This document shows positions 9,130 to 20,165 of a DNA stretch of 64,000 nucleotides, in pieces. The stretch's first letter is position 1, and each line of letters opens with the position of its first letter. Source of the stretch: Shinella pollutisoli (GTDB lineage: Bacteria > Pseudomonadota > Alphaproteobacteria > Rhizobiales > Rhizobiaceae); the NCBI RefSeq assembly GCF_024609765.1, contig NZ_JANFDG010000002.1, forward strand, positions 221,361 through 285,360, read 5' to 3'. A program made the translations under genes and the position numbers. A model generated the notes under the pieces. It had not been told where the DNA came from. It saw only the letters and a list, made by a program, of their open reading frames with translations, and did no database searches.

Positions 9130-10161
9130 TCAGATCCAGCCGGAAAGCTCGCGGCGCACCACCGTCTCCAGCACGGCCATGCCTTCCGGCGAATCGTTGA
9201 GACAGGGGATGTGCGCGAACTTCTCGCCGCCGTTGTGGTGGAAGCTCTCGGCCGCCTGCTCGGCGATCTCCTCCAGCGTCTCCAGGCAGTCGGAGACGAA
9301 GCCGGGATTGATGACGGCGATGCGCTTGACGCCTTCCTGCGCCAGTTTCTCCACCGTCTTGTCCGTGTAGGGCTGCAGCCATTCCTCCGGCCCGAAGCGC
9401 GACTGGAAGGTGACGATCAGCCGTTCCTCGGACCAGCCGAGCCGGTGGCGCAGGAGCCGCGCGGTCTTCTGACACTGGCAGTAATAGGGATCGCCCTTCT
9501 CGAAATAGCTCTTCGGAATGCCGTGGAAGGAGGTGATGAGCTTCTCCGGCTCCCAGTCGAGGCCGGCGAGGTACTTCTCGATCGAGACGGCGAGCGCGTC
9601 GATATAGACCGGGTCGTCGTGATAGGGCGGCACGGTGCGCAGCGCCGGCTGCCAGCGCATCTTCAGAAGCGCCTCGAAGGCCTTGTCGTTCACCGTCGCG
9701 GTCGTCGCCGCGGCATATTGCGGATAGAGCGGGAAGACGAGGATGCGCTCGCAGCCTTCCTTCTGCAGGTATTCCATGCGCGAGGCGATGGAGGGCTGGC
9801 CGTAGCGCATCGCCCAGTCGACGACGACCTCGGGGCGGTCGGCGAAGGATTTCGCCATCAGCTCGGCCTGGCTGCGCGTGTAGGTGCGCAGGAAGCTCTC
9901 GTTCCGCTCCTTGTTCCAGATCGTCTCGTAGGCCTTGCCGACCTTGCCGGGGCGGGTGTTGAGGACGATGCCGAACAGGATCGGGTACCAGGCGATCTTC
10001 GGCCATTCGATCACCCGGCTGTCCGTCAGGAATTCCTTGAGGTAGCGGCGCATCGAGGTGTAGTCGGTGCCGTCCGGCGTGCCGAGATTGACGAGCAGCA
10101 CGCCGACCTTCCCGTATCTGGCGGGCGGATGGCTGGCGGGCTTGGCGGCGGCTTGCTGCAT
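9130..10161 (-). CDS. hemH: Ferrochelatase
   Basis: A 343-residue enzyme inserting ferrous iron into protoporphyrin IX, the last step of heme synthesis. The N terminus VGVLLVNLGTPDGTDY (about residues 19-34) and the ferrochelatase signature ITSFHGIPKSYFEKGD (about 200-215, His being metal-binding) are clear. The acidic/aromatic motif with NPGFVSDCLETLEEI lies near 290, with the catalytic Glu expected there. Length is typical. AGGAA lies about 10 bases before the ATG. A terminator at 10197-10234 isolates it from the upstream nucleotidase gene, so its promoter must lie just upstream of 10161. Confidence 0.97.
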   Translation of the reverse strand: MQQAAAKPASHPPARYGKVGVLLVNLGTPDGTDYTSMRRYLKEFLTDSRVIEWPKIAWYPILFGIVLNTRPGKVGKAYETIWNKERNESFLRTYTRSQAELMAKSFADRPEVVVDWAMRYGQPSIASRMEYLQKEGCERILVFPLYPQYAAATTATVNDKAFEALLKMRWQPALRTVPPYHDDPVYIDALAVSIEKYLAGLDWEPEKLITSFHGIPKSYFEKGDPYYCQCQKTARLLRHRLGWSEERLIVTFQSRFGPEEWLQPYTDKTVEKLAQEGVKRIAVINPGFVSDCLETLEEIAEQAAESFHHNGGEKFAHIPCLNDSPEGMAVLETVVRRELSGWI

Positions 10162-10196
10162 GACGGGTTCCTGTCTGGGAGCGGTTCACAACCGTT

Positions 10197-10234
10197 CTAA
10201 AAAGAATCGCCGGCCCGGGGAAGCCCGGACCGGC
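10197..10234 (-). terminator. Rho-independent terminator of the 5'-nucleotidase gene
   Basis: On the minus strand an 11-bp stem with one mismatch (10209-10219 with 10224-10234) and a GAAG-type loop is followed by a T-rich run (complement of TCTAAAAAGAATC). It lies 23 bases after the stop at 10258 and separates that gene from hemH. Confidence 0.8.
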
Positions 10235-10257
10235 GTGGCGGATGGGGCAAATTGTCC

Positions 10258-12183
10258 TTACCGCGCCGGGATCTCCAGTTCGCTGCCGATGGCGAGCGCC
10301 CGCGGGCGCGGATTGCCGTTCGCCTCGGAGATGCGCCGCCACAGCGTGCCGTCGCCATAGGCTTCCCTGGCGAGATCCCAGAGCGTGTCGCCGCGCACGA
10401 CGACATGCTTGCCGCCGGCCGGCGTGGCGGCCTCCGCCGTTTCGCCGCCGCCGGTTGCGTCCGCCGGGGTCTCCGCCGATCTCGCGGCCGTCCCGGTTTC
10501 GGCGCCGGCGGCGGGCGCGGTTTCCGTGCTCGCGGCCTCGCCGGCCGTTTCCGCGGTCGCCTGCGTCTCGGCGGCAGGGGCGGCCGCCTCGGCGATGCGG
10601 CCGTCCGTATAGGGCGTGTAGGGGCGGTGCGCGGCGAGATAGTCGGCGACCACGACTTCGAGGTTCGGGCCGAAGTCGTAGGCGTTCGTCGCGGCCGTCG
10701 CGAAGACCGAATAGCCGTCGCCGCCGGCGCGCATGTAGTTGTTCGAGGCGACGCCGTAGGTCTTTTCCGGGTCGAGCGGCACGAAGGCGTCACCCTCCTT
10801 CGCCTCGACCGAGACGAGGCGGCTGCCGGCCGGCTTCGTCTTGTCGAAGGTGTATTTCAGGCCGGAGACCTGCGGGAAGCGGCCGGCGCCCTCCTCGATC
10901 TGGCCGAGGCCGTTCTCGAGCGCGGCGGTGAGGTCCGAGCCCTTGAGCTGGAAGGTGGCGACGGTGTTCTGGAACGGCAGGATGGAGAGCACCTCGCCCA
11001 TGGAGACCGGGCCGGCGTCGATCGAGGCGCGAAGCCCGCCGCCATTGGTGACGGCGATCGTCATGCCCTGGTCCTTCGTGCGGTCGAGGATGGCGTCGGC
11101 GACGAGGTTGCCCATCTGGCATTCGGCCGCGCGGCAGGTCTCGCGCGAACCGTCGACGGGAGCGGCGGTTTCCGCGACGATCTTGTTCTTCAGCTCCTCG
11201 ATCGGGCCGGCAAGCTCCTTGATGCGCGCGGCGACCGCCTCGTCCGGCTTGAACGCCGAATCGATCAGGACCGGCTCGCCGGTCGCTTGCCTGACGACGC
11301 CCGCGTCGTCGAAGACGACCTTCAGCTTGCCGAGATATTTCGAATAGGCGCCCGCCTGCACGACCGGCACCTTGTAGCCGCCGGGATTGTCGACCAGCGT
11401 CGGATAGGGGCCTTCCGCCTTGTCGGCGGTGTTGGAGAGGAGGGTATGCGTGTGGCCTCCGACCACCACGTCGACGTCGGGGATCTTGGCGATCGCCGCG
11501 AGGTCGCGCGGATAGCCGACATGGGTGAGGGCGACGATCTTGTCGATGCCCTGCTTCTTCAGTTCCCCGACCGCCGCGGTGATGTCGGCGACGTCGTCGC
11601 CGATCAGCACGTTGTCGCCGGGCGAGGAGATCTCCGCCGTGTCGTTCGCCACCGCGCCGACGATGCCGATCTTCTCGCCGCCGCGCTCGATGACGACGAA
11701 GGGTTTGATGCGGTCGCCGAGCTTGGAGCTCGCGCCGGCGGCGACATTGGCGGTCACGACCGGGAACTCGACCTTGTCGAGGAAGGTCGCGAGCCCGTCC
11801 TCGCTGTCGTCGAACTCGTGGTTGCCGACGGTCATGGCGTCGAACTTCATGAGGTTCAGGAACTCGGCTTCGACCGCGCCCTTGTAGGTCGTGTAGAACA
11901 GCGAGCCCTGGAAATTGTCGCCGGCATTCAGCAGCAATACGTTCCTGCCGGACAGCGCCTGGCGCTCGGCGTCGATCGCCGTCTTGAGGCGGGCGACGCC
12001 GCCGAAGCATTCGTTCTTGCCTTCCTCCTCCGCCGAGCAGGTCGAATCGAAGGCGTTGATCGCCTCGATGCGCGAATGCAGGTCGTTGATGTGCAGGATG
12101 TCGAGTTCGTAGTCGGCGAAGGCCGCGCCGCCGGAAAGAACGATGAGCGAGGCCGCAAGCAGGCCGGTTCGGAAGATCGTCAT
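10258..12183 (-). CDS. Periplasmic 5'-nucleotidase/UshA-type metallophosphoesterase with C-terminal LysM domain
   Basis: A 641-residue exported protein. A signal peptide (about residues 1-23, ending AAFA) is followed by a metallophosphoesterase domain (about 25-285) with ILHINDLHSR, NAGDNFQGS, GNHEFDD and GGHTHT metal-binding motifs. The UshA-type 5'-nucleotidase C-terminal domain (about 320-530) contains TNGGGLR and YMRAGGDGYS. A low-complexity Ala/Glu/Thr linker (about 535-590) leads to a LysM domain at about 595-641 (HVVVRGDTLWDLAREAYGDG). The enzyme should dephosphorylate extracellular nucleotides for salvage, and LysM should tether it to peptidoglycan. GGAG precedes the ATG at a good distance. 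The LysM fusion is not found in E. coli UshA. Confidence 0.93.
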   Translation of the reverse strand: MTIFRTGLLAASLIVLSGGAAFADYELDILHINDLHSRIEAINAFDSTCSAEEEGKNECFGGVARLKTAIDAERQALSGRNVLLLNAGDNFQGSLFYTTYKGAVEAEFLNLMKFDAMTVGNHEFDDSEDGLATFLDKVEFPVVTANVAAGASSKLGDRIKPFVVIERGGEKIGIVGAVANDTAEISSPGDNVLIGDDVADITAAVGELKKQGIDKIVALTHVGYPRDLAAIAKIPDVDVVVGGHTHTLLSNTADKAEGPYPTLVDNPGGYKVPVVQAGAYSKYLGKLKVVFDDAGVVRQATGEPVLIDSAFKPDEAVAARIKELAGPIEELKNKIVAETAAPVDGSRETCRAAECQMGNLVADAILDRTKDQGMTIAVTNGGGLRASIDAGPVSMGEVLSILPFQNTVATFQLKGSDLTAALENGLGQIEEGAGRFPQVSGLKYTFDKTKPAGSRLVSVEAKEGDAFVPLDPEKTYGVASNNYMRAGGDGYSVFATAATNAYDFGPNLEVVVADYLAAHRPYTPYTDGRIAEAAAPAAETQATAETAGEAASTETAPAAGAETGTAARSAETPADATGGGETAEAATPAGGKHVVVRGDTLWDLAREAYGDGTLWRRISEANGNPRPRALAIGSELEIPAR

Positions 12184-12286
12184 GGTCCGTTCTCCATGGT
12201 TGCCCCGCGCCGTGCCGGCCGAGGGCGTGTGACCCGTCCGCGGATGTTTTCACCGCTTTCCGGCAACATCAAGAGGCGCGGAAACG

Positions 12287-12309
12287 AAAAAGGGGCCGTG
12301 CGGCCCCTT
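12287..12309 (-). terminator. Rho-independent terminator of omp10
   Basis: A perfect hairpin GGGGCCG/CGGCCCC (12292-12298 with 12301-12307), extended by two A-T pairs, is followed on the minus strand by five T residues. It lies 24 bases after the stop of omp10. Confidence 0.88.
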
Positions 12310-12332
12310 CCGGAAGGATACGGATCGACGCC

Positions 12333-12704
12333 TCAGGCGCGGCGGGCGAGCGAGAACTGCGCGCCCTCGGCCGTGGTGCAGTTGAGCTGGCTCAGGCTGA
12401 CGAGCGCGCAATTGACCTTGGAGCGGGTGTTGCGCACCAGCGAGGTCATGTCGATCTCGACCAGCGTCGGGCTGATGTTGATATAGGTGCCCGAGGCGAG
12501 AAGCTGGTTCGTGTCGGTCGTGCGTGTCGAGAAGGTGCCGCCCGCGAAGGTCGAGACGATGCCGTTCGGGTCCACCCATGCGCCTTCGACGCCGGTCGGC
12601 TGCGGCCGCTGTGCGACGGGCATCTCGCGCGGCGCGCGTTCCGTCTGGCAGGATGCGAGGGCTGCGGCGGCGGCAAGCAGGCTCAGGGCAGTGGTCGGCT
12701 TCAT
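12333..12704 (-). CDS. omp10: Outer membrane lipoprotein Omp10
   Basis: A 123-residue lipoprotein. The signal peptide ends in the lipobox LASC, giving acylated Cys near residue 19. The mature part has the conserved Omp10 core [37 protein letters not shown] and [16 protein letters not shown], which I recognise from Brucella Omp10. Two conserved Cys residues in the last motifs may form a disulfide. Omp10 is an outer-membrane lipoprotein of Rhizobiales of uncertain molecular role. It is transcribed alone, with its own terminator directly downstream. Confidence 0.88.
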   Translation of the reverse strand: MKPTTALSLLAAAAALASCQTERAPREMPVAQRPQPTGVEGAWVDPNGIVSTFAGGTFSTRTTDTNQLLASGTYINISPTLVEIDMTSLVRNTRSKVNCALVSLSQLNCTTAEGAQFSLARRA

Positions 12705-12847
12705 CTCAATCTCCTGGGGGTCGCGACAGCGTGGGCACCGCCCGCCCGTTCGGCCAAACCATGCCGCGAAGAGGCGGCGAAAGCAAGACGGCGGCAGGCG
12801 CGCGCCGGGCGTTATCCCGCCGAAAGCGAAGACGCCTGCGACCGGGA

Positions 12848-14299
12848 TCAGCGCACCAGGATGTTGCGGAACTGCCAGGGGTCCTTCGTGTCGAGGTCTT
12901 CCGGGAACAGGCCCGGGCGGCCGTCGAGCGGGGTCCAGTCCGTATAGTGGCCCTCGACCGGGCCGAGATAGGGGCGCTGGACTTCCAGGCAGCGACGGTA
13001 GTCCATCTCGTCGGCCTCGACGATGCCGGCCTTCGGGTTCTCCAGCGCCCAGACCATGCCGGCGAGCACGGCCGAGGTCACCTGCAGGCCCGTCGCGTTC
13101 TGGTAGGGCGCGAGGTTGCGGGTCTCCTCGACCGTCAGGCGCGAGCCGTACCAGTAGGCGTTCCTGTCGTGGCCGTAGATGAGCACGCCGAGCTCGTCGG
13201 CGCCGTCCACGAGCTCGTTCTCGTCCAGCACGTGCAGCACCGGCTGCGGCCTACCGCCATTGCCGAACATCTCGTGCAGCGACAGCACGGCGTCGTTCGC
13301 CGGGTGGTAGGCATAGTGGCAGGTCGGGCGGTAGGTGACGTCGCCGTCCTTGTCGCGGGCGGTGAAATAGTCGGCGATCGAGATCGCCTCGTTGTGGGTG
13401 ACGAGGAAGCCGTATTGCGGGCCCGGCGTCGGGCACCAGGTGCGCACGCGCGTGTTGCCGCCCGGCTGTTCGAGGTAGATCGCCGCCCTGCAGCCCTTCT
13501 TGTGCTCCCTGGCGTTCTTCGGCTTCCACTGCTCGTGCGTGCCCCAGCCGAGCTCGGAGGGCTGCAGTCCCTCGGAGATGAAGCCTTCGACCGACCAGGT
13601 GTTCCAGAAGGTGTTGAGCGGCTTGGGGTTGCGGGCGCGCTGGGTGTCGCGCTCGGCGATGTGGATGCCCTTGACGCCGGCCTTCTTCATCAGCTTCGCC
13701 CAGCCGTGGCGGTCGTCCACGGCCGGTTCCTCGAATTTCAGTTCGAGGTCGCCCGCGAGATTGACCAGCGCTTGCTTGACGAACCAGGAGACCATGCCCG
13801 GATTGGCGCCGCAGCAGGAGACGGCGGTCGTGCCGCCGGGGTTCTTGTGCTTCTCCCGGCGCACGGTCTCTCGCAGCGCATAGTTGGTGCGGTCGGCGTT
13901 CTTGAGGTCCTTGTCGAAGTAGAAGCCGAGCCAGGGCTCGACGACCGTGTCGATATAGAGCACGTCCAGCTTGCGGCAGAGTTTTATGAGGTCGAGCGAG
14001 CCCGTGTCGACGGAGAGGTTGACGCAGAAGGCCTGGCCGCCGCCCTCGGCGAAGAGCGGCTTCAGCAGATCCTTGTAATTGTCCCTGGTGACATGGGCCT
14101 TGACGTGGCGGACGCCATGGCGGGCGTAGATCTCCGCGTCGGCGGCGTCCTCGCGCGGCTCGACGACGATCAGCCGGTTGCGGTCGAACCTGAAATGCCG
14201 CTCGATCAGCGGCAGCGTGCCGCGCCCGATCGATCCGAAGCCGATCATGACGATCGGGCCGGTGATCTCGCCGTAAACCGGGTAGGTGCTGTCTGTCAT
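12848..14299 (-). CDS. hss: Homospermidine synthase
   Basis: A 483-residue cytoplasmic NAD-dependent enzyme making homospermidine from two putrescines (or putrescine and spermidine), the typical polyamine of rhizobia. It belongs to the saccharopine dehydrogenase-like fold: a Rossmann motif [13 protein letters not shown] lies at about residues 18-30, and the family-specific [20 protein letters not shown] at about 160-180. Length fits the alphaproteobacterial enzyme. AGGAG lies seven bases before the ATG. The flanking gaps of about 120-145 bp hold no clear terminator. Confidence 0.96.
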   Translation of the reverse strand: MTDSTYPVYGEITGPIVMIGFGSIGRGTLPLIERHFRFDRNRLIVVEPREDAADAEIYARHGVRHVKAHVTRDNYKDLLKPLFAEGGGQAFCVNLSVDTGSLDLIKLCRKLDVLYIDTVVEPWLGFYFDKDLKNADRTNYALRETVRREKHKNPGGTTAVSCCGANPGMVSWFVKQALVNLAGDLELKFEEPAVDDRHGWAKLMKKAGVKGIHIAERDTQRARNPKPLNTFWNTWSVEGFISEGLQPSELGWGTHEQWKPKNAREHKKGCRAAIYLEQPGGNTRVRTWCPTPGPQYGFLVTHNEAISIADYFTARDKDGDVTYRPTCHYAYHPANDAVLSLHEMFGNGGRPQPVLHVLDENELVDGADELGVLIYGHDRNAYWYGSRLTVEETRNLAPYQNATGLQVTSAVLAGMVWALENPKAGIVEADEMDYRRCLEVQRPYLGPVEGHYTDWTPLDGRPGLFPEDLDTKDPWQFRNILVR

Positions 14300-14422
14300 G
14301 GCGCGTCTCCTGGGGGCGGTATCCGAGGCCCTGCGGGCCTTCCGGAGAGGGCTAGAGCACAGTTCCCTGTCACAATAAAGAGCGCCGCCCGGCCTCTCCG
14401 GCGATATTCTTAACCGCTTGCT

Positions 14423-15253
14423 TCAGAGGAGGATAGCGGGGATCAGCCCGCGCAGGGAATTGCCGAGGAAGAAGGGCCGGCCGGCGAGGTCCTGCGGATA
14501 GAGCACCCGTTCTTCCGCCCTGCCTTCTTGCAGAAGCTCCTCCCGCAGCACGCCCGCAAGCAGGCCGCAGGAGAGCGGCGGCGTCTTCAGCGTGCCGGAG
14601 CCGTCGTCGAGGAAGAGCGAGGTGATGGTGCCCTCGCAGATCTCGCCGCGCTCGTTGAGGAGCAGCACCTCGTCGGCTTCCGCCGCCGGGAATTCGGCGC
14701 GCGCGGCGGCATAGGCGGCGCGGCGGGAGGTCTTGTGGCAGAGCAGCGGGTCGTTGGAGGAGAGGCGGGTCGCGGCGATCTTCACGCGCCATGTCGCGCC
14801 CGTGGGGATGGGTGTGAACGGAGCGGTCTGGACGTCGATGCGGCCGTCGGTGAAGAGTTCGAGGCGGATGCGGAGCGGGGCGGGGCCTGCTCCAGGGGTA
14901 TCGCCTGTGCATGCGCCGTCGCCGCTTCCCCTTCTCCCCGCCGGGGAGAAGGTGGCCCGAAGGGCCGGATGAGGGGGCAAGCCCGCCGCATTCTGCCTAC
15001 GGCCCCCCCTCATCCCGCTGCCGCGACCTTCTCCCCGGCGGGGAGAAGGGGCTGGGGGCTCCCTTATCGTTCCATATGCGATAGTCTTGCCTTCGGAGGA
15101 GGGTAGCGCAGCAAGCAACGCCTCCCGCGCCCCATCTGCCCCCGGCAGTCCCAATGCTGCGGCCGACCGCGCCAGCCGCGCAAGGTGCCGCTCCAGCCGG
15201 ACGAATCCGGCCCCCGGCTCCCAACGCAGCGTCTCGATCAGCGAGAGATCCAT
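14423..15253 (-). CDS. pabC: Class IV aminotransferase, probable aminodeoxychorismate lyase, carrying an in-frame repeat
   Basis: A 276-residue PLP enzyme of fold type IV, probably converting aminodeoxychorismate to 4-aminobenzoate for folate. The PLP Lys lies in LLCHKTSRR (K174); NERGEICEGT (about 200-209) and PLSCGLLAGVLREELL are family motifs. It overlaps the end of pabB by 16 bp, which fixes the ATG at 15253 and supports the role. Residues about 54-124 do not belong to the family: they are Pro/Arg/Gly-rich and encoded by a palindromic intergenic repeat (14882-15094) read in frame. Without that block the protein is about 206 residues, near the size I expect for rhizobial homologues. Whether the enzyme still folds is unknown. 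Confidence 0.85.
   Translation of the reverse strand: MDLSLIETLRWEPGAGFVRLERHLARLARSAAALGLPGADGAREALLAALPSSEGKTIAYGTIREPPAPSPRRGEGRGSGMRGGRRQNAAGLPPHPALRATFSPAGRRGSGDGACTGDTPGAGPAPLRIRLELFTDGRIDVQTAPFTPIPTGATWRVKIAATRLSSNDPLLCHKTSRRAAYAAARAEFPAAEADEVLLLNERGEICEGTITSLFLDDGSGTLKTPPLSCGLLAGVLREELLQEGRAEERVLYPQDLAGRPFFLGNSLRGLIPAILL
14882..15094. repeat. Long palindromic repeat (copy A) inserted inside pabC
   Basis: Two near-identical hairpins, CCTTCTCCCCG-CGGGGAGAAGG at 14930-14952 and its like at 15027-15050, are separated by a spacer with GGATGAGGGGG and CCCCCCTCATCC arms. Outer arms carry a GCGAT/ATATGC motif (15075-15082 and, degenerate, near 14898-14915). The same modules occur near 25.6, 37.7, 42.1 and 54.5 kb. 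This copy is the only one inside a gene; the frame stays open across about 213 bases. Confidence 0.85.
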
Positions 15254-16395
15254 TGGTCCCCCACGGCGAAGCGGGCCTTGAGCAGGCATTCCTCGTATTC
15301 GGCCTCGGCCTGCGAATCGAAGACGATGCCGCCGCCGACGTTGAAGACGGCCTCGCCGTTCTCGAACAGCGAGATCGTGCGGATGGCGACGTTGAAGCGC
15401 ATGGTGCCGTCCGGGGCGATGACGCCGATCGCGCCGCAATAGGCGTCGCGCGGACCGACTTCGAGGTCGTGCAGGATCTCCATCGCCCGCATCTTCGGCG
15501 CGCCGGTGACCGAGCCGCAGGGAAAGAGGGCTGCGAAGATGTCGCGGATCGTCGTGCCGGGCACGAGTCTCGCCCGCACGTGGCTCACCATCTGGTGCAC
15601 GGTCGGATAGGTCTCGACGGCGAAGAGCTTCGGCACGTCGAGCGTGCCGACCTCGGTGATGCGCGAGATGTCGTTGCGCAGCAGGTCGACGATCATGCGG
15701 TTCTCGGCCTGCGTCTTCGGGTCGGCCCGCATGGCGGCGACGATTTCCGCGTCCTCCGTGGCATCGCGCCCGCGCGGCGCGGTGCCCTTCATCGGATGGG
15801 TCTCGATCCAGCCGTCGCGGTCGATGTCGAAGAACAGTTCCGGCGAACGGGAAAGGATCATCGGCCCGTCGAGCGAGACGAAGGCGCCGTAGCGCACCGG
15901 CTGGCGCTCGATCAGCGACCAGAAGGCGGAAAGCGGATCGCCGTTCCAGCGGGCACGGATCGGCATGGTGAGGTTCGCCTGGTAGCAGTCGCCCTGCCGG
16001 AGATGCCGGTGCAGCCGCTCGAAGCGCTGGCGATAGGCCGGAAAATCCCAGGCCGCCTTCGGTTCCGTCAGGAAAGGCTCGTTCTCGACGCGCTGGCGCG
16101 CTGCGGCCAGCGGATGGTTTTCCGCCGGCCCGTCGAAGATGCCGAAGCTCATCAGCGGCGTCGGCCGGTTGTCGATGGCGTAGGGGGCGAGCTTCTCCTC
16201 GAAGAGATGGCCCGCCTCGTAGCTCATGAAGCCGGCGATCCAGCGGCCCGCTGCATGCGCTTCCTGCAGCAGGGCGAACGCCGGCTCGAAGCCCGCGCGG
16301 GTGCGCACGGTGACGACGTCGAGCGGATCGGCGAAGACCGTCGTCACGTCCTCGCGATCGTCCTTCAGAAGCACATAGCGTTGGCGGCCGGTCAT
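15238..16395 (-). CDS. pabB: Aminodeoxychorismate synthase component I
   Basis: A 385-residue chorismate-binding enzyme making 4-amino-4-deoxychorismate with a glutamine amidotransferase partner encoded elsewhere. The catalytic core covers about residues 115-385, with RSPELFFDIDRDG, the PMKGT motif whose Lys is characteristic of aminodeoxychorismate synthases, and CGSVTGAPKMRAMEI. It is shorter than E. coli PabB because the N-terminal Trp-binding domain is reduced, as is usual in rhizobia. The ATG overlaps the stop of pepF as ATGA, and the 3' end overlaps pabC by 16 bp, so pepF-pabB-pabC form one coupled unit. Confidence 0.95.
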   Translation of the reverse strand: MTGRQRYVLLKDDREDVTTVFADPLDVVTVRTRAGFEPAFALLQEAHAAGRWIAGFMSYEAGHLFEEKLAPYAIDNRPTPLMSFGIFDGPAENHPLAAARQRVENEPFLTEPKAAWDFPAYRQRFERLHRHLRQGDCYQANLTMPIRARWNGDPLSAFWSLIERQPVRYGAFVSLDGPMILSRSPELFFDIDRDGWIETHPMKGTAPRGRDATEDAEIVAAMRADPKTQAENRMIVDLLRNDISRITEVGTLDVPKLFAVETYPTVHQMVSHVRARLVPGTTIRDIFAALFPCGSVTGAPKMRAMEILHDLEVGPRDAYCGAIGVIAPDGTMRFNVAIRTISLFENGEAVFNVGGGIVFDSQAEAEYEECLLKARFAVGDQWISR

Positions 16396-18239
16396 GCCCT
16401 ATCAAGCGCTTCCAGCTCGTCGATCAGCCCCTCGATCATCGACAGTCCCTTGCTCCAGAACGACGGATCGCCCGCATCGAGGCCGAAGGGTTTCAGCAGC
16501 TCGGAATGGTGCTTGGTGCCGCCGGCCTTCAGGAGCTCGAAATACTTCTCCTGGAACCCCGCTTCCGCCTGTTGGTAGACGGCATAGAGCGAGTTCACCA
16601 GGCAGTCGCCGAAGGCATAGGCATAGACGTAGAAGGGCGAATGGATGAAATGGGGGATATAGGCCCAGTAGGTCTCGTAGCCCTCGGAGATGCGGATCGC
16701 CGGGCCGAGGCTCTCGCCCTGCACGGAGAGCCACAATTCGCCGATCTGGTCGGCGGTGAGCTCGCCCTCCTTGCGGGCGGTGTGCACCTTGCGCTCGAAT
16801 TCGTAGAAGGCGATCTGGCGCACGACCGTGTTGATCATGTCCTCGACCTTCTGGGCGAGCATGGCCTTGCGCTCGCGCCGGTCCGTCGTGCGGTCGAGCA
16901 GGCTGCGGAAGGTCAGCATCTCGCCGAAGACGGAGGCCGTCTCGGCGAGCGTCAAGGGCGTGGAGGCCATCAGCGCGCCCTGCGCACCGGCCAGCACCTG
17001 GTGCACGCCGTGGCCGAGCTCGTGGGCGAGCGTCATCACGTCGCGCGGCTTGCCCATGTAGTTGACGAGCACGTAGGGGTGGGCGGACGGCACGGTCGGA
17101 TGGGCGAAGGCGCCCGGCGCCTTGCCGGGCCGCACCGGCGCGTCGATCCAGCCGCGGTCGAAGAACTTTTTGGCGATCTCGGCCATTTCAGGCGAGAAGG
17201 CGCGGTAGGCGGAGAGCACGGTGTCGCGCGCCTCGTTCCACGGGATCGTCGCGTCCGGCGTCTCGGGCAGCGGCGCGTTGCGGTCCCAGTAGTCCATCTG
17301 CTCCATTCCGAGCCACTTCGCCTTCATCGCATAGTAGCGGTGGGAGAGGCGCGGATACGCTTCGCGGACGGCTTCCGCCAAGGCCGCGACGACCTCGGGT
17401 TCCACGCGGTTGGCGAGATGCCGGCTGTCGGCGATGTCCTTGAAGCCGCGCCAGCGGTCGGAGATCTCCTTGTCCTTGGCGAGCGTGTTGGTGATCAGCG
17501 TGAAGGTGCGCAGGTTTTCCCGGAAGGTGGCGGCGAGCGCCTCCGCCGCCTTGCGCCGCGCCTCGCGGTCGGGCGACTGGAGCTGGTTCAGCGCCACTTC
17601 GAGCGGCACCGCCTCGCCGTCGATCGTGTAGCGCAGCGAGGCCATGGTCTCGTCGAACAGGCGGTTCCAGGCGGCCGCCCCCGTCATCGACTTTTCGAGG
17701 AAGAGCTGCTCGGTCCGGTCGTCGAGCTGGTAGGGCTTGTCCTTGCGCAGGTCCTCGATCCACGGCCGGTAATGGGCGGCGAGCGTATCGCGCTCCAGCG
17801 CGGCGGCGAGGCGCTCGTCCTCTATCCTGTTGAGTTCAAGGGAGAAAAACAGGAGATGTGCGCCGATGTCGGTGAGCTTCGCCTGCGTGTCGCCGTAGAG
17901 CTTGCCGTTGGCCGGATCGGTCGTGTTGGAGAAATAGGTGAGGCCGGCGTAGGAGATCAGGCGGCCGAGCAGGTCCTCCAGCGCCTCGAATTCACGCACG
18001 GCGGCACCGATGCCCTTGTCGCCCGTCTTCTCGCTCGCGGCGTCCAGCCGGCCCTTCCATTTCGCCTCGAAGGCGAGCGCGTCGGCTTGCGCCTTCTCCA
18101 TGTCGCGGCGGAATTCCGGCGAATCCGGCGCGGGATAGAGGTCGGCGAGGTTCCAGGCGGGAAGCGCGCCGAGGCCTTCTACGGCTGCGGCTTCCGTGGC
18201 GGCGCGGTCGATGCGGATTGCGGGGACGTGGCGGGTCAT
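16392..18239 (-). CDS. pepF: M3 family oligoendopeptidase (PepF-like)
   Basis: A 615-residue cytoplasmic zinc metallopeptidase that would cleave short peptides. The zinc motif HELGH lies in MTLAHELGHGVHQVL near residue 402, and the downstream Glu ligand is expected in the SVFGEMLTFRSL region. The oligoendopeptidase F N-terminal domain (about 130-200) and peptidase M3 domain (about 205-590) are both present. The start at 18239 has AAGGAAG upstream; a longer frame to 18329 would add 30 Arg/Pro-rich residues unlike the family. It overlaps pabB by 4 bp. Confidence 0.93.
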   Translation of the reverse strand: MTRHVPAIRIDRAATEAAAVEGLGALPAWNLADLYPAPDSPEFRRDMEKAQADALAFEAKWKGRLDAASEKTGDKGIGAAVREFEALEDLLGRLISYAGLTYFSNTTDPANGKLYGDTQAKLTDIGAHLLFFSLELNRIEDERLAAALERDTLAAHYRPWIEDLRKDKPYQLDDRTEQLFLEKSMTGAAAWNRLFDETMASLRYTIDGEAVPLEVALNQLQSPDREARRKAAEALAATFRENLRTFTLITNTLAKDKEISDRWRGFKDIADSRHLANRVEPEVVAALAEAVREAYPRLSHRYYAMKAKWLGMEQMDYWDRNAPLPETPDATIPWNEARDTVLSAYRAFSPEMAEIAKKFFDRGWIDAPVRPGKAPGAFAHPTVPSAHPYVLVNYMGKPRDVMTLAHELGHGVHQVLAGAQGALMASTPLTLAETASVFGEMLTFRSLLDRTTDRRERKAMLAQKVEDMINTVVRQIAFYEFERKVHTARKEGELTADQIGELWLSVQGESLGPAIRISEGYETYWAYIPHFIHSPFYVYAYAFGDCLVNSLYAVYQQAEAGFQEKYFELLKAGGTKHHSELLKPFGLDAGDPSFWSKGLSMIEGLIDELEALDRA

Positions 18240-18428
18240 CGGCGGTCTTCCTTGACGGGTCTTCGGGGCGGCTCTTGGGCGGCTGGCGGGTCGGGCGTCC
18301 TGCTTGCGTCGGCAATGGTTAAAATGCAAGCCTTTCTCAAAACGGCATGTTCAACCCTTTCTGCCAAGGTCCGCTGGTGTTCAGTTCCCGGGCATGCATG
18401 ACGCACGCCTTGCGGCAAGGAGGTTCCA

Positions 18429-19970
<1,542 letters not shown>

Positions 19971-20165
19971 AACGCCGGATTCTCCGGCCGTTTGCGATTT
20001 AGCGATTGCCGTTTATTCCCTGTTAGTGGATTGTTCACTATAAGACGGCCCTGACGGCGAGTGTGGCGGATTTGCCATGCTCTCACCGCATTTGGCAGTC
20101 ATTTGGGACAGCGGACGGTCGTTGTCCTCCGGACGGGGATAGATTTGGCAAATTTGTTCGCATCG

